A stretch of DNA of 64,000 nucleotides, from assembly GCA_047601145.1 (NCBI GenBank), contig JASGJW010000003.1, forward strand, positions 744,001 to 808,000, in the 5' to 3' direction. The notes under the pieces are model-generated. The model ran no database searches. It was not told the DNA's origin and worked only from the letters and a program-made list of their open reading frames with translations. The position numbers were made by a program, and so were the translations under genes. Below, piece by piece: positions 18,004 through 26,962 of the stretch (positions are counted from its first letter, which is position 1; every line of letters begins with the position of its first letter). The DNA comes from UBA7672 sp047601145 (GTDB lineage Bacteria; Pseudomonadota; Alphaproteobacteria; Caulobacterales; Hyphomonadaceae).

Positions 18004-19188
18004 TCAGATGACGCGCGCAGAACGCAATTGCTCCAGGCGCGCGGCATCAAATCCGAGCATTTCACTCAACACTTCGTTCGTGTGCTGGCCAACGGCGTCA
18101 GGCGCGGGCCTGCGGACGACGCCCTGCGTTTCGGAGAAGCGCGGGAAGACATTCTGCATGGGAACGCGACCCAGCGCTGGATGATCCTCCCAGTGAATCG
18201 CATTGCGCGCGCTTACATGCGGATCGGCCAGTATGTCCGCGGGGCGATTGATGCGCCCGGCTGGCACGGCTGCCTCCACCATCAGGCGATCGACCTCGGC
18301 AACCGTGTGACGCCGCGTCCACGCAGAGATCATCTCGTCGAGTTCAATCTGATGATCGGCGCGCGCGAGGTGAGTCTTATAGCGCGAATCTTCCGCCCAT
18401 TCACCATGTCCGATTGCTTCGGCAAAGCGCTTGAACAGGTTGTCCTGGTTGGCGCCGATGACAATATCGCCATCGCTGCAGGGGTAGGCATTGGAAGGCG
18501 CGATGCGCGGCAGGATCGAGCCGGTGCGTTCGCGAGAGAAGCCGCTTGTGCCGTAGTCGGCGATCAGGCTCTCCATCACCTGCAGAACGGACTCATATAG
18601 CGCGCTGTCGATCACCTGCCCGCGTCCGGTCTTTTCGCGATGGTGCAGCGCCGCTAGCGCGCCCATGCAGCCATAGCTCGCCGCCAACGTGTCGCCGATC
18701 GAAACGCCCATGCGTGACGGCGGCCGGTCGGGCTCGCCCACAATTGCGCGCCAGCCGCCCATGGCCTCGCCAACGAGGCCGAAACCTGCTCGATCCGCAT
18801 AAGGGCCCGTCTGGCCGTATCCGGATACGCGAACGATGATAAGCCCCGGGTTCAGCGCATGCAGGGCCTCTGGCGACATTCCCCATTTCTCGAGCGTGCC
18901 GGGCCTGAAGTTCTCGATCAGGATGTCGGCCTTAGCTGCAAGGCAGCGTGCGATCTCCTGTCCCGCGGGCTGACGGAGATCGAGGGCCACCGACCGCTTG
19001 TTGCGCGCAATCACGCGCCACCATGCGGGCCTCGCCCCCTGGCCCCATTTGCGCATGGGGTCACCCTCGCCAGGCTGCTCGATCTTGATGACGTTGGCGC
19101 CCATGTCGCCCATGAGCTGGCCGCAGAATGGACCTGCTATCAGCGAGCCCATCTCGACGACACGAAGCCCTTCGAGAGGACCGCTCAC
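18004..19188 (-). CDS. CaiB/BaiF-family (class III) CoA-transferase
   Basis: 394 residues from a GTG at 19188 with GGAGG nine bases upstream; the open frame extends to 19254 but without support. Class III transferases move CoA between carboxylic acids through an acyl-aspartyl intermediate; the aspartate fits in SIGDTLAASYG. Other family marks are GLRVVEMGSLIAGPFC at the N-terminus and NFRPGTLEKWG. The GTG overlaps the stop of the HMG-CoA-lyase-family gene by four bases (GTGA), so the two are made together. This pairing suggests that the transferase activates the acid which the lyase then cleaves. Substrates cannot be read from sequence. Confidence 0.88.
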   Translation of the reverse strand: MSGPLEGLRVVEMGSLIAGPFCGQLMGDMGANVIKIEQPGEGDPMRKWGQGARPAWWRVIARNKRSVALDLRQPAGQEIARCLAAKADILIENFRPGTLEKWGMSPEALHALNPGLIIVRVSGYGQTGPYADRAGFGLVGEAMGGWRAIVGEPDRPPSRMGVSIGDTLAASYGCMGALAALHHREKTGRGQVIDSALYESVLQVMESLIADYGTSGFSRERTGSILPRIAPSNAYPCSDGDIVIGANQDNLFKRFAEAIGHGEWAEDSRYKTHLARADHQIELDEMISAWTRRHTVAEVDRLMVEAAVPAGRINRPADILADPHVSARNAIHWEDHPALGRVPMQNVFPRFSETQGVVRRPAPDAVGQHTNEVLSEMLGFDAARLEQLRSARVI

Positions 19189-20087
19189 CTCGGAAAGCCT
19201 CCGGCGCGGCTCACAAGGCCGGGCAATGCCCGACCCATCTTGCCCGACAGCCATTGAGCCGTATCGATCAGCCCCTGCAGCTTGAGCCCGGTTTCAATGC
19301 CCGAACGCTGCAACATGTACTGCACATCTTCCGTCGCCACGTTTCCAGTGGCGTTCGGCGCGAAGGGACACCCGCCGATGCCGCCGATCGAGGCGTCGAG
19401 CGTGGCGGCGCCGGCTTCGACCCCTGCCCAGGCATTCGCGACTGCCGTGTTGCGCGTATCGTGGAAGTGGAGGCGGATCGGAATGCCCGGCGCTGCAGCC
19501 TTTACGGCCGCCATCACCTTCTTCACCTGGCTGGGAACGGCAACGCCGATCGTATCGCCAAGCGCGATCTCGCGCGGTCCGGCAGCCGCAACCTTGCGCG
19601 CAAGGTCCGCGACGCGCGCAGGATCGATCTCGCCATCGAACGGGCAACCAAAGGCAACCGAGATGGTCGCTTGCGCCGTCCGGCCATTCTCCTTGCCAAG
19701 GCGGATGATCTCGATCGCGTCCTCGACCGTCTCGTCCGATGTACGGCCCTGATTACGTGTTCCGAAGCCATCGCTGGCCGAGATCACCGCTCCAAGCTCA
19801 TGGACTTGCGTCTCAAGCGCCCGCAGCGCGCCGCGCTTGTTCAACACCAGCCCGATATAGGTGACATCACTGGCCTGCCGCTTCGGCAGCGCCGAACAGA
19901 CGGCTTCCGCATCCGCCATCTGGGGAACGCGGCCGGGATGGACAAAACTCGCCACCTCGATCCGCTTCGAACCGGCAGAGATCGCCCGCTCGATCAGCTC
20001 CAGCTTGTCGGCCGTCGGAAAGAATCCCGGCTCGTTCTGCAGCCCGTCGCGGGCGGCGACCTCAACCATTTCGATGCGCGTGTTCAT
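19185..20087 (-). CDS. Hydroxymethylglutaryl-CoA lyase-family enzyme
   Basis: 300 residues, a TIM-barrel HMGL-like lyase. It has the catalytic RDGLQNE near the N-terminus, the metal ligand region HFHDTRNTA and the cysteine loop GGCPFAPNATGNVATED. Canonical HMG-CoA lyase splits HMG-CoA to acetoacetate and acetyl-CoA in leucine breakdown. None of the other leucine genes (liu/mcc, ivd) are near; instead a coupled CoA-transferase follows. A related 3-hydroxy-3-methylacyl-CoA such as citramalyl-CoA is therefore an equally good substrate. The ATG at 20087 is the family start. Confidence 0.85.
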   Translation of the reverse strand: MNTRIEMVEVAARDGLQNEPGFFPTADKLELIERAISAGSKRIEVASFVHPGRVPQMADAEAVCSALPKRQASDVTYIGLVLNKRGALRALETQVHELGAVISASDGFGTRNQGRTSDETVEDAIEIIRLGKENGRTAQATISVAFGCPFDGEIDPARVADLARKVAAAGPREIALGDTIGVAVPSQVKKVMAAVKAAAPGIPIRLHFHDTRNTAVANAWAGVEAGAATLDASIGGIGGCPFAPNATGNVATEDVQYMLQRSGIETGLKLQGLIDTAQWLSGKMGRALPGLVSRAGGFPR

Positions 20088-20125
20088 TCCACCATTCTAA
20101 CGGCAGGCGTACGCGTTGCGAACCC

Positions 20126-21064
20126 CTAGTGGCGGTTGTTGCGGATGTCCGCGAAGAAGCCTGCAGCATCCGTCACAAATCGCCCGTTCATGGCGGAATT
20201 CATGTGGTCCGCGCTGGCATATTCCAGATACAGCACGTTGTGGCCCCGGCCCTTCAGCGTCTCGGAGACTTCGCGTTCGACCTTCACCGGAAAGGTTTGA
20301 TCCTTGCCCGCCGCAAGCACCAGGATCGGCCCGCTGAATTCCTTCAGTGCGAGCGGAATGTCATATGCGTCCAACCCCTTGCCGAGTTCGAGCTGGAGAC
20401 CCGGCGGCGTGAACCAGGGCTTTCCAGTCTGCATCATCTCGGACAGATTTGTCGTTGTGGTTTCGAGGACAAGCGCATCAACCTCGCGGCTCGCTCCGGC
20501 CAACGCAGCGCACACCGGACCACCTAGTGAATGCCCCCAGATCACCAGCGGCCGGTTCGCGGCCAACGAGTTGAGATAACCCGGCACGTCCCGCTGGAAG
20601 GCCTGCAATGATGGGATGTCCGGTTTGCCAGTGCTGTCGCCGTAACCTGGCATGTCGATCAGCAGCGCCTCGCCCCAGGGCAACAGCTTCGTGGCCCAGT
20701 AATCTCCGGAGTTTCGCCGGCTGCCGGAACGGCCGCCGCAATAGGCGATCAGCGGTTCTTCCGGCGAACTATTGGCGCCCGCTATCCGCGTCATGGCAAT
20801 GCGCTCGCCGCCAAGAGGGACGAAGAAATGCTTGATCGTCGCGGGAATGCGATCCTGGAAGTTCGGGAAAACCTTGCTGATGCTCTCGCTGAACTGGCCT
20901 TTCGCGGTCAGTCGTTCTTCGCGATCCAGCCTGAGCTCGCTTTCAGTCGTGGCCTTCGTCTCATTGGGCGCGGGCTTGAAGAACCAGCCTTCATCGACCG
21001 AGTAGGTGATGCAGCCGCCCAGCAAAAGCATTGCGGCAAGACCGATGCCCACCTGACGCTTCAT
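20126..21064 (-). CDS. Alpha/beta hydrolase lipoprotein
   Basis: 312 residues from MKRQVGIGL; an ATG two codons earlier (21070) is also possible. The signal ends in LLGGC, a lipobox, and the mature protein starts CITYSVDEGWFFKP. The fold is an alpha/beta hydrolase with GHSLGG around the nucleophile serine and an aspartate/histidine near the C-terminus (AAGKDQTFP, SADHMNS). It resembles serine hydrolases of the BEM46/DUF818 type that hydrolyse esters. It lies between glpK (68 bases upstream) and the HMG-CoA-lyase gene, on the same strand. Reaction unknown. Confidence 0.75.
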   Translation of the reverse strand: MKRQVGIGLAAMLLLGGCITYSVDEGWFFKPAPNETKATTESELRLDREERLTAKGQFSESISKVFPNFQDRIPATIKHFFVPLGGERIAMTRIAGANSSPEEPLIAYCGGRSGSRRNSGDYWATKLLPWGEALLIDMPGYGDSTGKPDIPSLQAFQRDVPGYLNSLAANRPLVIWGHSLGGPVCAALAGASREVDALVLETTTTNLSEMMQTGKPWFTPPGLQLELGKGLDAYDIPLALKEFSGPILVLAAGKDQTFPVKVEREVSETLKGRGHNVLYLEYASADHMNSAMNGRFVTDAAGFFADIRNNRH

Positions 21065-21138
21065 CGTCATCCGCCCCAACTGCCGCCCGGAGAGCAACGC
21101 TGGTGACGGATTCTGGCCGAAATCGGGCCGTTGGCACT

Positions 21139-22614
21139 TCAGCGGGAGGTTTTCACGCGCGCAACCGCTTGCTTCCACCCGGCAAGCCTGGCCGACCGAT
21201 CGCTTTCGCCCAGCTTTGGCTCGAAGCGCCGGTCCAGCTTCCACAACGACGCCGCTTCACCGAGCGAGCGGAACTCCCCGGCGCCAACAGCGGCAAGGAT
21301 CGCCGCCCCGAGCGCCGTGGTCTCGGTGTTCTTCGGCCGTACGACCTCAACGCCGAGAACATCCGCCATGAACTGCAACAGCCAGTCATTCCGCGCCATG
21401 CCGCCATCCACGCGCAGTCGTTGGGGCTTCACGCCATCGAGCGCCATGGCTTCAAGAAGCTCCGCCGTCTGGAAAGCTGCACTCTCCAGCGCCGCCCGGG
21501 CGATGTGGGCGATTGTCGAGCCACGCTGCAGGCCGAGGATCGCTCCGCGCGCATCCGAGTCCCAATGCGGCGCTCCCAACCCCACGAACGCCGGAACGAG
21601 ATACACACCGGCGGTGTCGGCAATGCCCTGCGAAAGCTCGCCCGCATGGACGCCATCGCGGATGATCTTCAACTCGTCACGCAACCACTGGATTGTCGAA
21701 CCTGCCGACAGAATCGACCCTTCAAGCGCGTAAGTCGCCTTGCCGCCAACCTTGTAGGCGATCGTACTGAGCAATCGTGACTTCGAACGCTTCAGCTCGC
21801 TCCCCGTGTTCAGGACAAGGAACGCACCCGTCCCGTAGGTCGATTTCACATCGCCTGCGTCAAATCCTGCCTGCCCCACGAGCGCCGCCTGCTGATCCCC
21901 CGCGACGCCGCGGATCGGAAGGCTCGGGCCGAAGATATCGCTGACGCCATAGTCCGCCGCCGAGTCCTTGACCGCGGGCAGCAACGACATTGGCACCCCA
22001 AACAGCTCGCAAAGCTCGTTGTCCCAGTGTCCGCTGCGAATGTCATAGAGCGAGGTCCGCGACGCGTTCGTTGCGTCCGTTGCGTGCACCCGCCCACCCG
22101 TCAGCCGCCAGATCACGAAACAGTCGATGGTCCCCGCCGCCAGCTCTCCGCGCCTCGCCCGTTCGCGCGCGCCGGGAACCGCATCAAGTATCCAGGCGAT
22201 CTTGGAGGCCGAGAAATAAGGATCCAGCACCAGCCCGGTCCGCTCCGCCACCATCGGGCCATGACCCGCCGCAGCGAGTTCCTGCGTCCGGCCAGCCGTT
22301 CTCCGGTCCTGCCACACAACGGCGTTGTGAATCGCTTCACCCGTCTTGCGGTCCCACACTACGACCGTCTCGCGCTGGTTGGTCACGCCGATAGCAGCGA
22401 CTTTCCTGGACCCGATCCGCTCCAGCGTCTGCTCAGCCGTTCGCCGCTGTGTGCGCCAGATGGCTTCGGGATCGTGTTCCACCCAGCCGGATTGCGGGAA
22501 CACCTGCGGGAACTCTTCCTGCGCGGAGGCGATGATCGTCCCGTCAAGTCCGACCGCCATCGCGCGGCTAGATGTCGTGCCCTGGTCGAGCGCGAGGATC
22601 ACGCCATCCATCAT
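21139..22614 (-). CDS. glpK: Glycerol kinase
   Basis: 491 residues of the FGGY kinase family. It has ILALDQGTTSSRAMAV at the start, GVTNQRETVVVWDRKTGE for the first sugar-binding part, and YALEGSILSAGSTIQWLRD plus VDGGMARNDWLLQFMADVL in the ATPase C-terminal lobe, all diagnostic of glycerol kinases. It phosphorylates glycerol to glycerol-3-phosphate in the cytoplasm. The ATG overlaps the stop of the GNAT gene by one base (TGATG). No glpF or glpD is near, so it is unusual to find it at the end of an arginine-succinyltransferase operon. The EIIA-Glc control found in enterics is not expected. Confidence 0.93.
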   Translation of the reverse strand: MMDGVILALDQGTTSSRAMAVGLDGTIIASAQEEFPQVFPQSGWVEHDPEAIWRTQRRTAEQTLERIGSRKVAAIGVTNQRETVVVWDRKTGEAIHNAVVWQDRRTAGRTQELAAAGHGPMVAERTGLVLDPYFSASKIAWILDAVPGARERARRGELAAGTIDCFVIWRLTGGRVHATDATNASRTSLYDIRSGHWDNELCELFGVPMSLLPAVKDSAADYGVSDIFGPSLPIRGVAGDQQAALVGQAGFDAGDVKSTYGTGAFLVLNTGSELKRSKSRLLSTIAYKVGGKATYALEGSILSAGSTIQWLRDELKIIRDGVHAGELSQGIADTAGVYLVPAFVGLGAPHWDSDARGAILGLQRGSTIAHIARAALESAAFQTAELLEAMALDGVKPQRLRVDGGMARNDWLLQFMADVLGVEVVRPKNTETTALGAAILAAVGAGEFRSLGEAASLWKLDRRFEPKLGESDRSARLAGWKQAVARVKTSR

Positions 22615-23156
22615 CACCGTCTCCGCAACTCGAACTGGATCGTGGCGACGCCGCGATATGCCGTCCTTGCCCTCTCATTGAAGCCGAACTTGTTCGCCAG
22701 CTTGATCGACGGCGCGTTGTCAGGGTCGATGAGGGCGACAATACAGTCACCGCCCAGATGGCGTTTCTCCCAGTCCAGCGCCGCCTGCAACGCCTCGCTC
22801 GCATAGCCCTTGCCGTGCGCTTCAGGCAGCAGCGCCCAGCCGAACTCACGATCGTCGCCGAAAGGTGGATCGATGTCGCGTTTCGCGTCCATGATGCCGA
22901 CCTCGCCGATCAACCTTTGCGTGACCCTGTCTTCGATCGCCCAGAAGCCATGCCCCAGCAGAACCCAAGATCCTGCATAGCGCTGTAGCCGCTGCCAGAC
23001 TTCTTCGCGCGTATAGGGTCGCCCGCCGATGAACCGCGTGACGATGGGATCGTTCCACATCGGCACGCTGGCTTCGAAATCGTCCGCCGTATGCGCACGC
23101 AGGCGCAGCCGCTCTGTCTCGATCACCGGCGCCCGGTCAAACCCGCTGGAAATCAT
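22614..23156 (-). CDS. GNAT-family N-acetyltransferase
   Basis: 180 residues of the RimJ/RimL-like acetyltransferase_3 type. It starts with ETERLRLRAHTADDFEA and has the acetyl-CoA loop region LLPEAHGKGYASEAL (Q/RxxGxG/A-like) followed by VALIDPDNAPSIKLANKFGF, the usual motif-B. Such enzymes acetylate N-termini of ribosomal proteins or small amines; the substrate is unknown. The ATG at 23156 overlaps the end of astB by 20 bases and the stop overlaps glpK by one, so it belongs to the ast transcription unit. Confidence 0.82.
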   Translation of the reverse strand: MISSGFDRAPVIETERLRLRAHTADDFEASVPMWNDPIVTRFIGGRPYTREEVWQRLQRYAGSWVLLGHGFWAIEDRVTQRLIGEVGIMDAKRDIDPPFGDDREFGWALLPEAHGKGYASEALQAALDWEKRHLGGDCIVALIDPDNAPSIKLANKFGFNERARTAYRGVATIQFELRRR

Positions 23157-24468
23157 GTACAGATCCAAGTCCTATCACTTGTCCGATCTCGTCCAGCGCA
23201 GCCCGGCTCTCATCCAGCAGCGCGGGATCAGCCAGGTCGACGATGGCAAGACGATCCCGATAGCGCCGTTTGACGACTGCCTCCAGCGCAGAAATCTTCG
23301 CGTCGTCGAGCACCACCCCGGCCCCAAGCGCTCCGATCTCATCCGGCGTCAGAACCACCCGCAGCCGCAGGCAGGCTGGGCCGCCGCCATTCCGCATCGA
23401 CTGGCGCAGATCGAGATAATGCGCTTCCCGGATCGGCCCATTGGTCGCCAGCACGCGATCAACAAAGGCCTTCGCACGCGGCGTCTCTTCCGCTTCATGC
23501 GGCAGGATCAGCGCCATGCCGCCTGCCGGCAGGGTGACTATCTGGGAATTGAACAGGTAGGATTTGACGGCCTCTTCAAGGCTCAGCTCGGTTGCTTCCA
23601 GCAGCACCGGCTCAAATCCGCGCTGGCCACCCGCCCGCTTGAGCCCTTCGACCAGCGCACCCTTCTGCTCGAACGCATCGGCATGAAACATGAGGACATT
23701 GCCGTTGGAGACCGCGACCACGTCATTGTGGAACGCTCCCGCATCGATCGCTGCGCGCCCCTGCTGCGCAAGCAGGACGCCTCCGCCGGTCCAGAGCTGA
23801 TGCTGGGTTGCGACGATGTGTGACGCCTCCATGGCCTGCCGTCCGATGAACCTGCCTTCGGCTTTCGTAAATGCAGAACGGCCATAGACGAACACCTCGA
23901 CCCCGCGCTCGCCGTGCGACGCCGCAAGCCGGCAATGGTTCGCCGCGCCTTCATCGCCGAATGTCGCGAACGGTACGGGGTCGTGAACGACAAACCTGGA
24001 GCCGTCCGCGAAGATCGTCCTGAGCACGCGCGTCGTTGTTTCGGCTTCAAGCGCCCGATGAAAGTGCGAGGAAAGATTGGCAGGGGTCAGATGGACCCGG
24101 CCGTCGCCTGTATCGACGGAAGGCGATACAGTCGCCGCGTTGGCCGTCCACATCGCCGAAGCGGACGACACATTCGCGAGCAGGACCGGTGAAGCTCGCG
24201 CGGCCATGGCAACAACGCCAGCGTCGCTGCCGGAAAATCCCATCTTGCGAAGGCTCGCCACATGTGGCCGCTCGTGCGGCGGCAGCACGCCCTGCGTCAG
24301 CCCCATCGCAGCAAGCGCACGCATCTTCGCCAGCCCCTGCAGGGCCGCCTCCCTCGGGTTGGAAACCTGTCCCTCATTGGCAGCAGAGGCGAGGTTGCCC
24401 TGGGCCAGTCCGCCATAGTTGTGCGTAGGCCCTACCAGCCCGTCGAAATTGACTTCAACCGCGTTCAT
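23137..24468 (-). CDS. astB: N-succinylarginine dihydrolase
   Basis: 443 residues, the family length. It hydrolyses N2-succinylarginine to succinylornithine, ammonia and CO2, the second step of the arginine succinyltransferase (AST) pathway, in the cytoplasm. Marks are the start EVNFDGLVGPTHNYGGL and the cysteine-containing MRNGGGPACLRLRVVL near the end, which holds the nucleophile. It follows astD with a four-base overlap (ATGA) and runs into the GNAT gene. Arginine-responsive control is known in other bacteria but no such site is visible here. Confidence 0.95.
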   Translation of the reverse strand: MNAVEVNFDGLVGPTHNYGGLAQGNLASAANEGQVSNPREAALQGLAKMRALAAMGLTQGVLPPHERPHVASLRKMGFSGSDAGVVAMAARASPVLLANVSSASAMWTANAATVSPSVDTGDGRVHLTPANLSSHFHRALEAETTTRVLRTIFADGSRFVVHDPVPFATFGDEGAANHCRLAASHGERGVEVFVYGRSAFTKAEGRFIGRQAMEASHIVATQHQLWTGGGVLLAQQGRAAIDAGAFHNDVVAVSNGNVLMFHADAFEQKGALVEGLKRAGGQRGFEPVLLEATELSLEEAVKSYLFNSQIVTLPAGGMALILPHEAEETPRAKAFVDRVLATNGPIREAHYLDLRQSMRNGGGPACLRLRVVLTPDEIGALGAGVVLDDAKISALEAVVKRRYRDRLAIVDLADPALLDESRAALDEIGQVIGLGSVHDFQRV

Positions 24469-25946
24469 GGCCTGACGCCAGTGATCGGCTCGTCATCCTT
24501 CACGGCGCCAGCGGAGATCAGGCTAGCCATCGGCCAGGCCGAATAGTCGGCCGCATAGTATCCAGCGGGCCGATGATTGCCCGACTGCCCGACGCCGCCA
24601 AACGGCGCCGCGCCCGAAGCGCCGGTCGTTTGCCGGTTCCAGTTCAGTACGCCCGCGCGCACCTCTGCTTCAAACCGCTCAAACAGCTTCACATCGTCCG
24701 AGATCAGGCCGGCCGCCAGGCCGAAACGTGTATTGTTCGCCTCATCCAGCGCCGCATCGAAATCTGCAACCCGGACGACCTGCAGCAGCGGTCCGAAAAC
24801 CTCTTCGTCCTTGCGCGCAATGACGGCCGTCACGTCGATCAGGCCGGGGGAGACGAATGCCTGCCCGAGATCCAGCCTCCTGGCCTCGCGGATGGCGACA
24901 CCGCCTGCGCGTAGCCATTCCGCCTGCGACGCCAGCACAGCGTCCGCCGCTTGCGCCGAGATCACCGGCCCCATGAAGGGTTGCGAATGCGCGTCCGGCA
25001 TCGCGACAACCAGGCGGTCAATCAAGCGCGTCAGCGCGCCAATCGTGGCATCGCCATCCTGCCCCGACTTCACGATCAATCGCCGCGCGCAGGTACAGCG
25101 CTGGCCAGACGTAATGTAAGCTGACTTCACGATCAGCCGCGCAGCAGCCTCTGCATCAGCAGCGTCCCAGACCACGAGCGGATTGTTACCACCCAGTTCG
25201 AGCGCCACGATCTTCTCAGGGCGTCCACCCAGCGCACGATGGATGGCGCGCCCCGCCTGCACGCCGCCAGTGAACAGTACGCCATCGACCTGCTCGTGCG
25301 CGACCAGAAGCTCTGCGGGCCCGCGCGCGCCCTGCAGCAGGTTCACGACCCCTGCAGGAATCCCCGCTTCCTCCCAGAGCCGTACCGTGAACTCCGCCAC
25401 CTCCGGTGTTTGCTCGGATGGCTTGAAGATCACTGTGTTGCCGGCGATCAGCGACGGCATGATGTGTCCGTTGGGAAGATGTCCGGGAAAATTGAATGGC
25501 CCGAGCACAGCCATGACGCCATGCGGGTGGTGGCTGATCCGCGCCGTGAATGCGCCTGCCGGTGCTTCCTTTACAGGCGTCCGTTCATTGTAGGCCTTGG
25601 CGGAAAGCTCCGCCTTGCCAACCATCGCGGCAGCTTCGGTCGCGGCATCCCACAGCGGCTTGCCGGTGGATCGGGAAATCACGGCCGCCATGTCGACCTT
25701 GCGGGCTTCCACAAGCTTCGCGAAGGCGCGCACCAGCGCGATGCGTTCCTCGATTGGCCTGCGCCGCCATGCAGGAAATGCCTGACGCGCTGCAGCAACG
25801 GCCGCTTCGACCTCGGGGGCAGCGGCCTCGGTCCCTTTCCAGATTTCGACGCCGTCCGCCGGCGCAATCGAAGCGAACGCCGAGCCCGATCCTTTCAGCC
25901 ACCGGCCGCCAATGAAGCACTCCCCGGTTAGGGATGGCAGGCTCAC
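24465..25946 (-). CDS. astD: N-succinylglutamate 5-semialdehyde dehydrogenase
   Basis: 493 residues, an NAD-dependent aldehyde dehydrogenase that oxidises succinylglutamate semialdehyde to succinylglutamate, the fourth AST step. The active-site parts are ALELGGNNPLVVWD (general base Glu) and YITSGQRCTCARRL (catalytic Cys), and FGPLLQVVRV lies before the C-terminal FGLAAGL. It overlaps astA at the start and astB at the end by four bases each. A close relative of general ALDHs, but the context fixes the role. Confidence 0.93.
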   Translation of the reverse strand: MSLPSLTGECFIGGRWLKGSGSAFASIAPADGVEIWKGTEAAAPEVEAAVAAARQAFPAWRRRPIEERIALVRAFAKLVEARKVDMAAVISRSTGKPLWDAATEAAAMVGKAELSAKAYNERTPVKEAPAGAFTARISHHPHGVMAVLGPFNFPGHLPNGHIMPSLIAGNTVIFKPSEQTPEVAEFTVRLWEEAGIPAGVVNLLQGARGPAELLVAHEQVDGVLFTGGVQAGRAIHRALGGRPEKIVALELGGNNPLVVWDAADAEAAARLIVKSAYITSGQRCTCARRLIVKSGQDGDATIGALTRLIDRLVVAMPDAHSQPFMGPVISAQAADAVLASQAEWLRAGGVAIREARRLDLGQAFVSPGLIDVTAVIARKDEEVFGPLLQVVRVADFDAALDEANNTRFGLAAGLISDDVKLFERFEAEVRAGVLNWNRQTTGASGAAPFGGVGQSGNHRPAGYYAADYSAWPMASLISAGAVKDDEPITGVRP

Positions 25947-26953
25947 GCGCGCTTCTCCTTCAGGCGATAGACCAGAACCTCATCGGGCCCAGCCGCTCCG
26001 ATCCGCTTGAGCGCCGCCGCCGGATCATCTCCCCGGTCGTATTGCGTCACCGCAAAATCGGTGACGCTCGCCTTGGCGATCAATCCCGCCGGCGCGCGCA
26101 GATCGCCGCCCGAAAATTCGGCTGCCGACATGCGCACGGCTTCGCGAACGGTATCGATATGATCTATGAACGCCTCGACCGTAGGACCGGCATCAAAGAT
26201 GTCGACCACGTCGTTGTACCTGAACCCCTGCGACTTCAGCATCGCCAGAGCCGGCTCTGCATCTGGATGCGGACGTGCGATCACGCCGCGCGCCTCGTCA
26301 GGTAGGAGCGCCACATAGATTGGATAGCGCGGCATCAGGTCTGCGATGAAGCGGTGGTCGCGCGCGCTCAGCACGTCGGCCTTGCGATAGTCCATATGGA
26401 AGAATTTCGATCCGACCGCGTCCCAGAATGGCGACCGGCCCTGGGGATCGGTGTAGCCCCGGATTTCGGCCATCGCCTTGGGGCCGAATCTCACCGGATC
26501 AACGGCGATAAGCATCAACCGCGCGAACGACAGCAGGCGGCCACGTCCGCCTCCGCGCGCCTTCCGCTCGATGAACAGCGTCCCGAGCTCCGTGTCGCCG
26601 TGATAGTCGTTGACCAGGAACAGCAGGTCGAGCTCCGCCTTCACGCCCTGCTCAGGCGACACCTTGGAGTCGCGCGAGATCCGGTAGGAATAGAACGGAC
26701 GCTCCACGCCAAGATTGGTGAAGATGCTCGCCGTCCCCAGCAGCTCGCCATCCTCCTCCATCACGAGGAAGTAGCATTCGTTCTCCGGCGGCAACGACCC
26801 ACGCGAAAACGCCGTGAGCGAACGCTCGATACGCGCCGACATCGCCTCACGCGAGGAAGGCATGGTCAGCATGCCCGGATCGACGCGCGAGATCATCGCC
26901 TCGAGCTGATCGAGGTCTTTCCGGCTTGCAGGCCTGATGATGGCTGTTGTCAT
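25943..26953 (-). CDS. astA: Arginine N-succinyltransferase
   Basis: 336 residues of the AstA/AruG family, with FLVMEEDGELLGTASIF and the conserved FSYRISRDSKVS-like segment (here YSYRISRDSKVS) and ELDLLFLVNDYHGDTELGTLF. It transfers succinyl from succinyl-CoA to arginine, the first AST step. It starts nine bases after the YIP1-like gene and overlaps astD by four bases, so astA leads a coupled astA-astD-astB block. The transaminase astC and deacylase astE are not in the window and must be elsewhere if the pathway is complete. Confidence 0.93.
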   Translation of the reverse strand: MTTAIIRPASRKDLDQLEAMISRVDPGMLTMPSSREAMSARIERSLTAFSRGSLPPENECYFLVMEEDGELLGTASIFTNLGVERPFYSYRISRDSKVSPEQGVKAELDLLFLVNDYHGDTELGTLFIERKARGGGRGRLLSFARLMLIAVDPVRFGPKAMAEIRGYTDPQGRSPFWDAVGSKFFHMDYRKADVLSARDHRFIADLMPRYPIYVALLPDEARGVIARPHPDAEPALAMLKSQGFRYNDVVDIFDAGPTVEAFIDHIDTVREAVRMSAAEFSGGDLRAPAGLIAKASVTDFAVTQYDRGDDPAAALKRIGAAGPDEVLVYRLKEKRA

Positions 26954-26962
26954 GGCAGAGGC

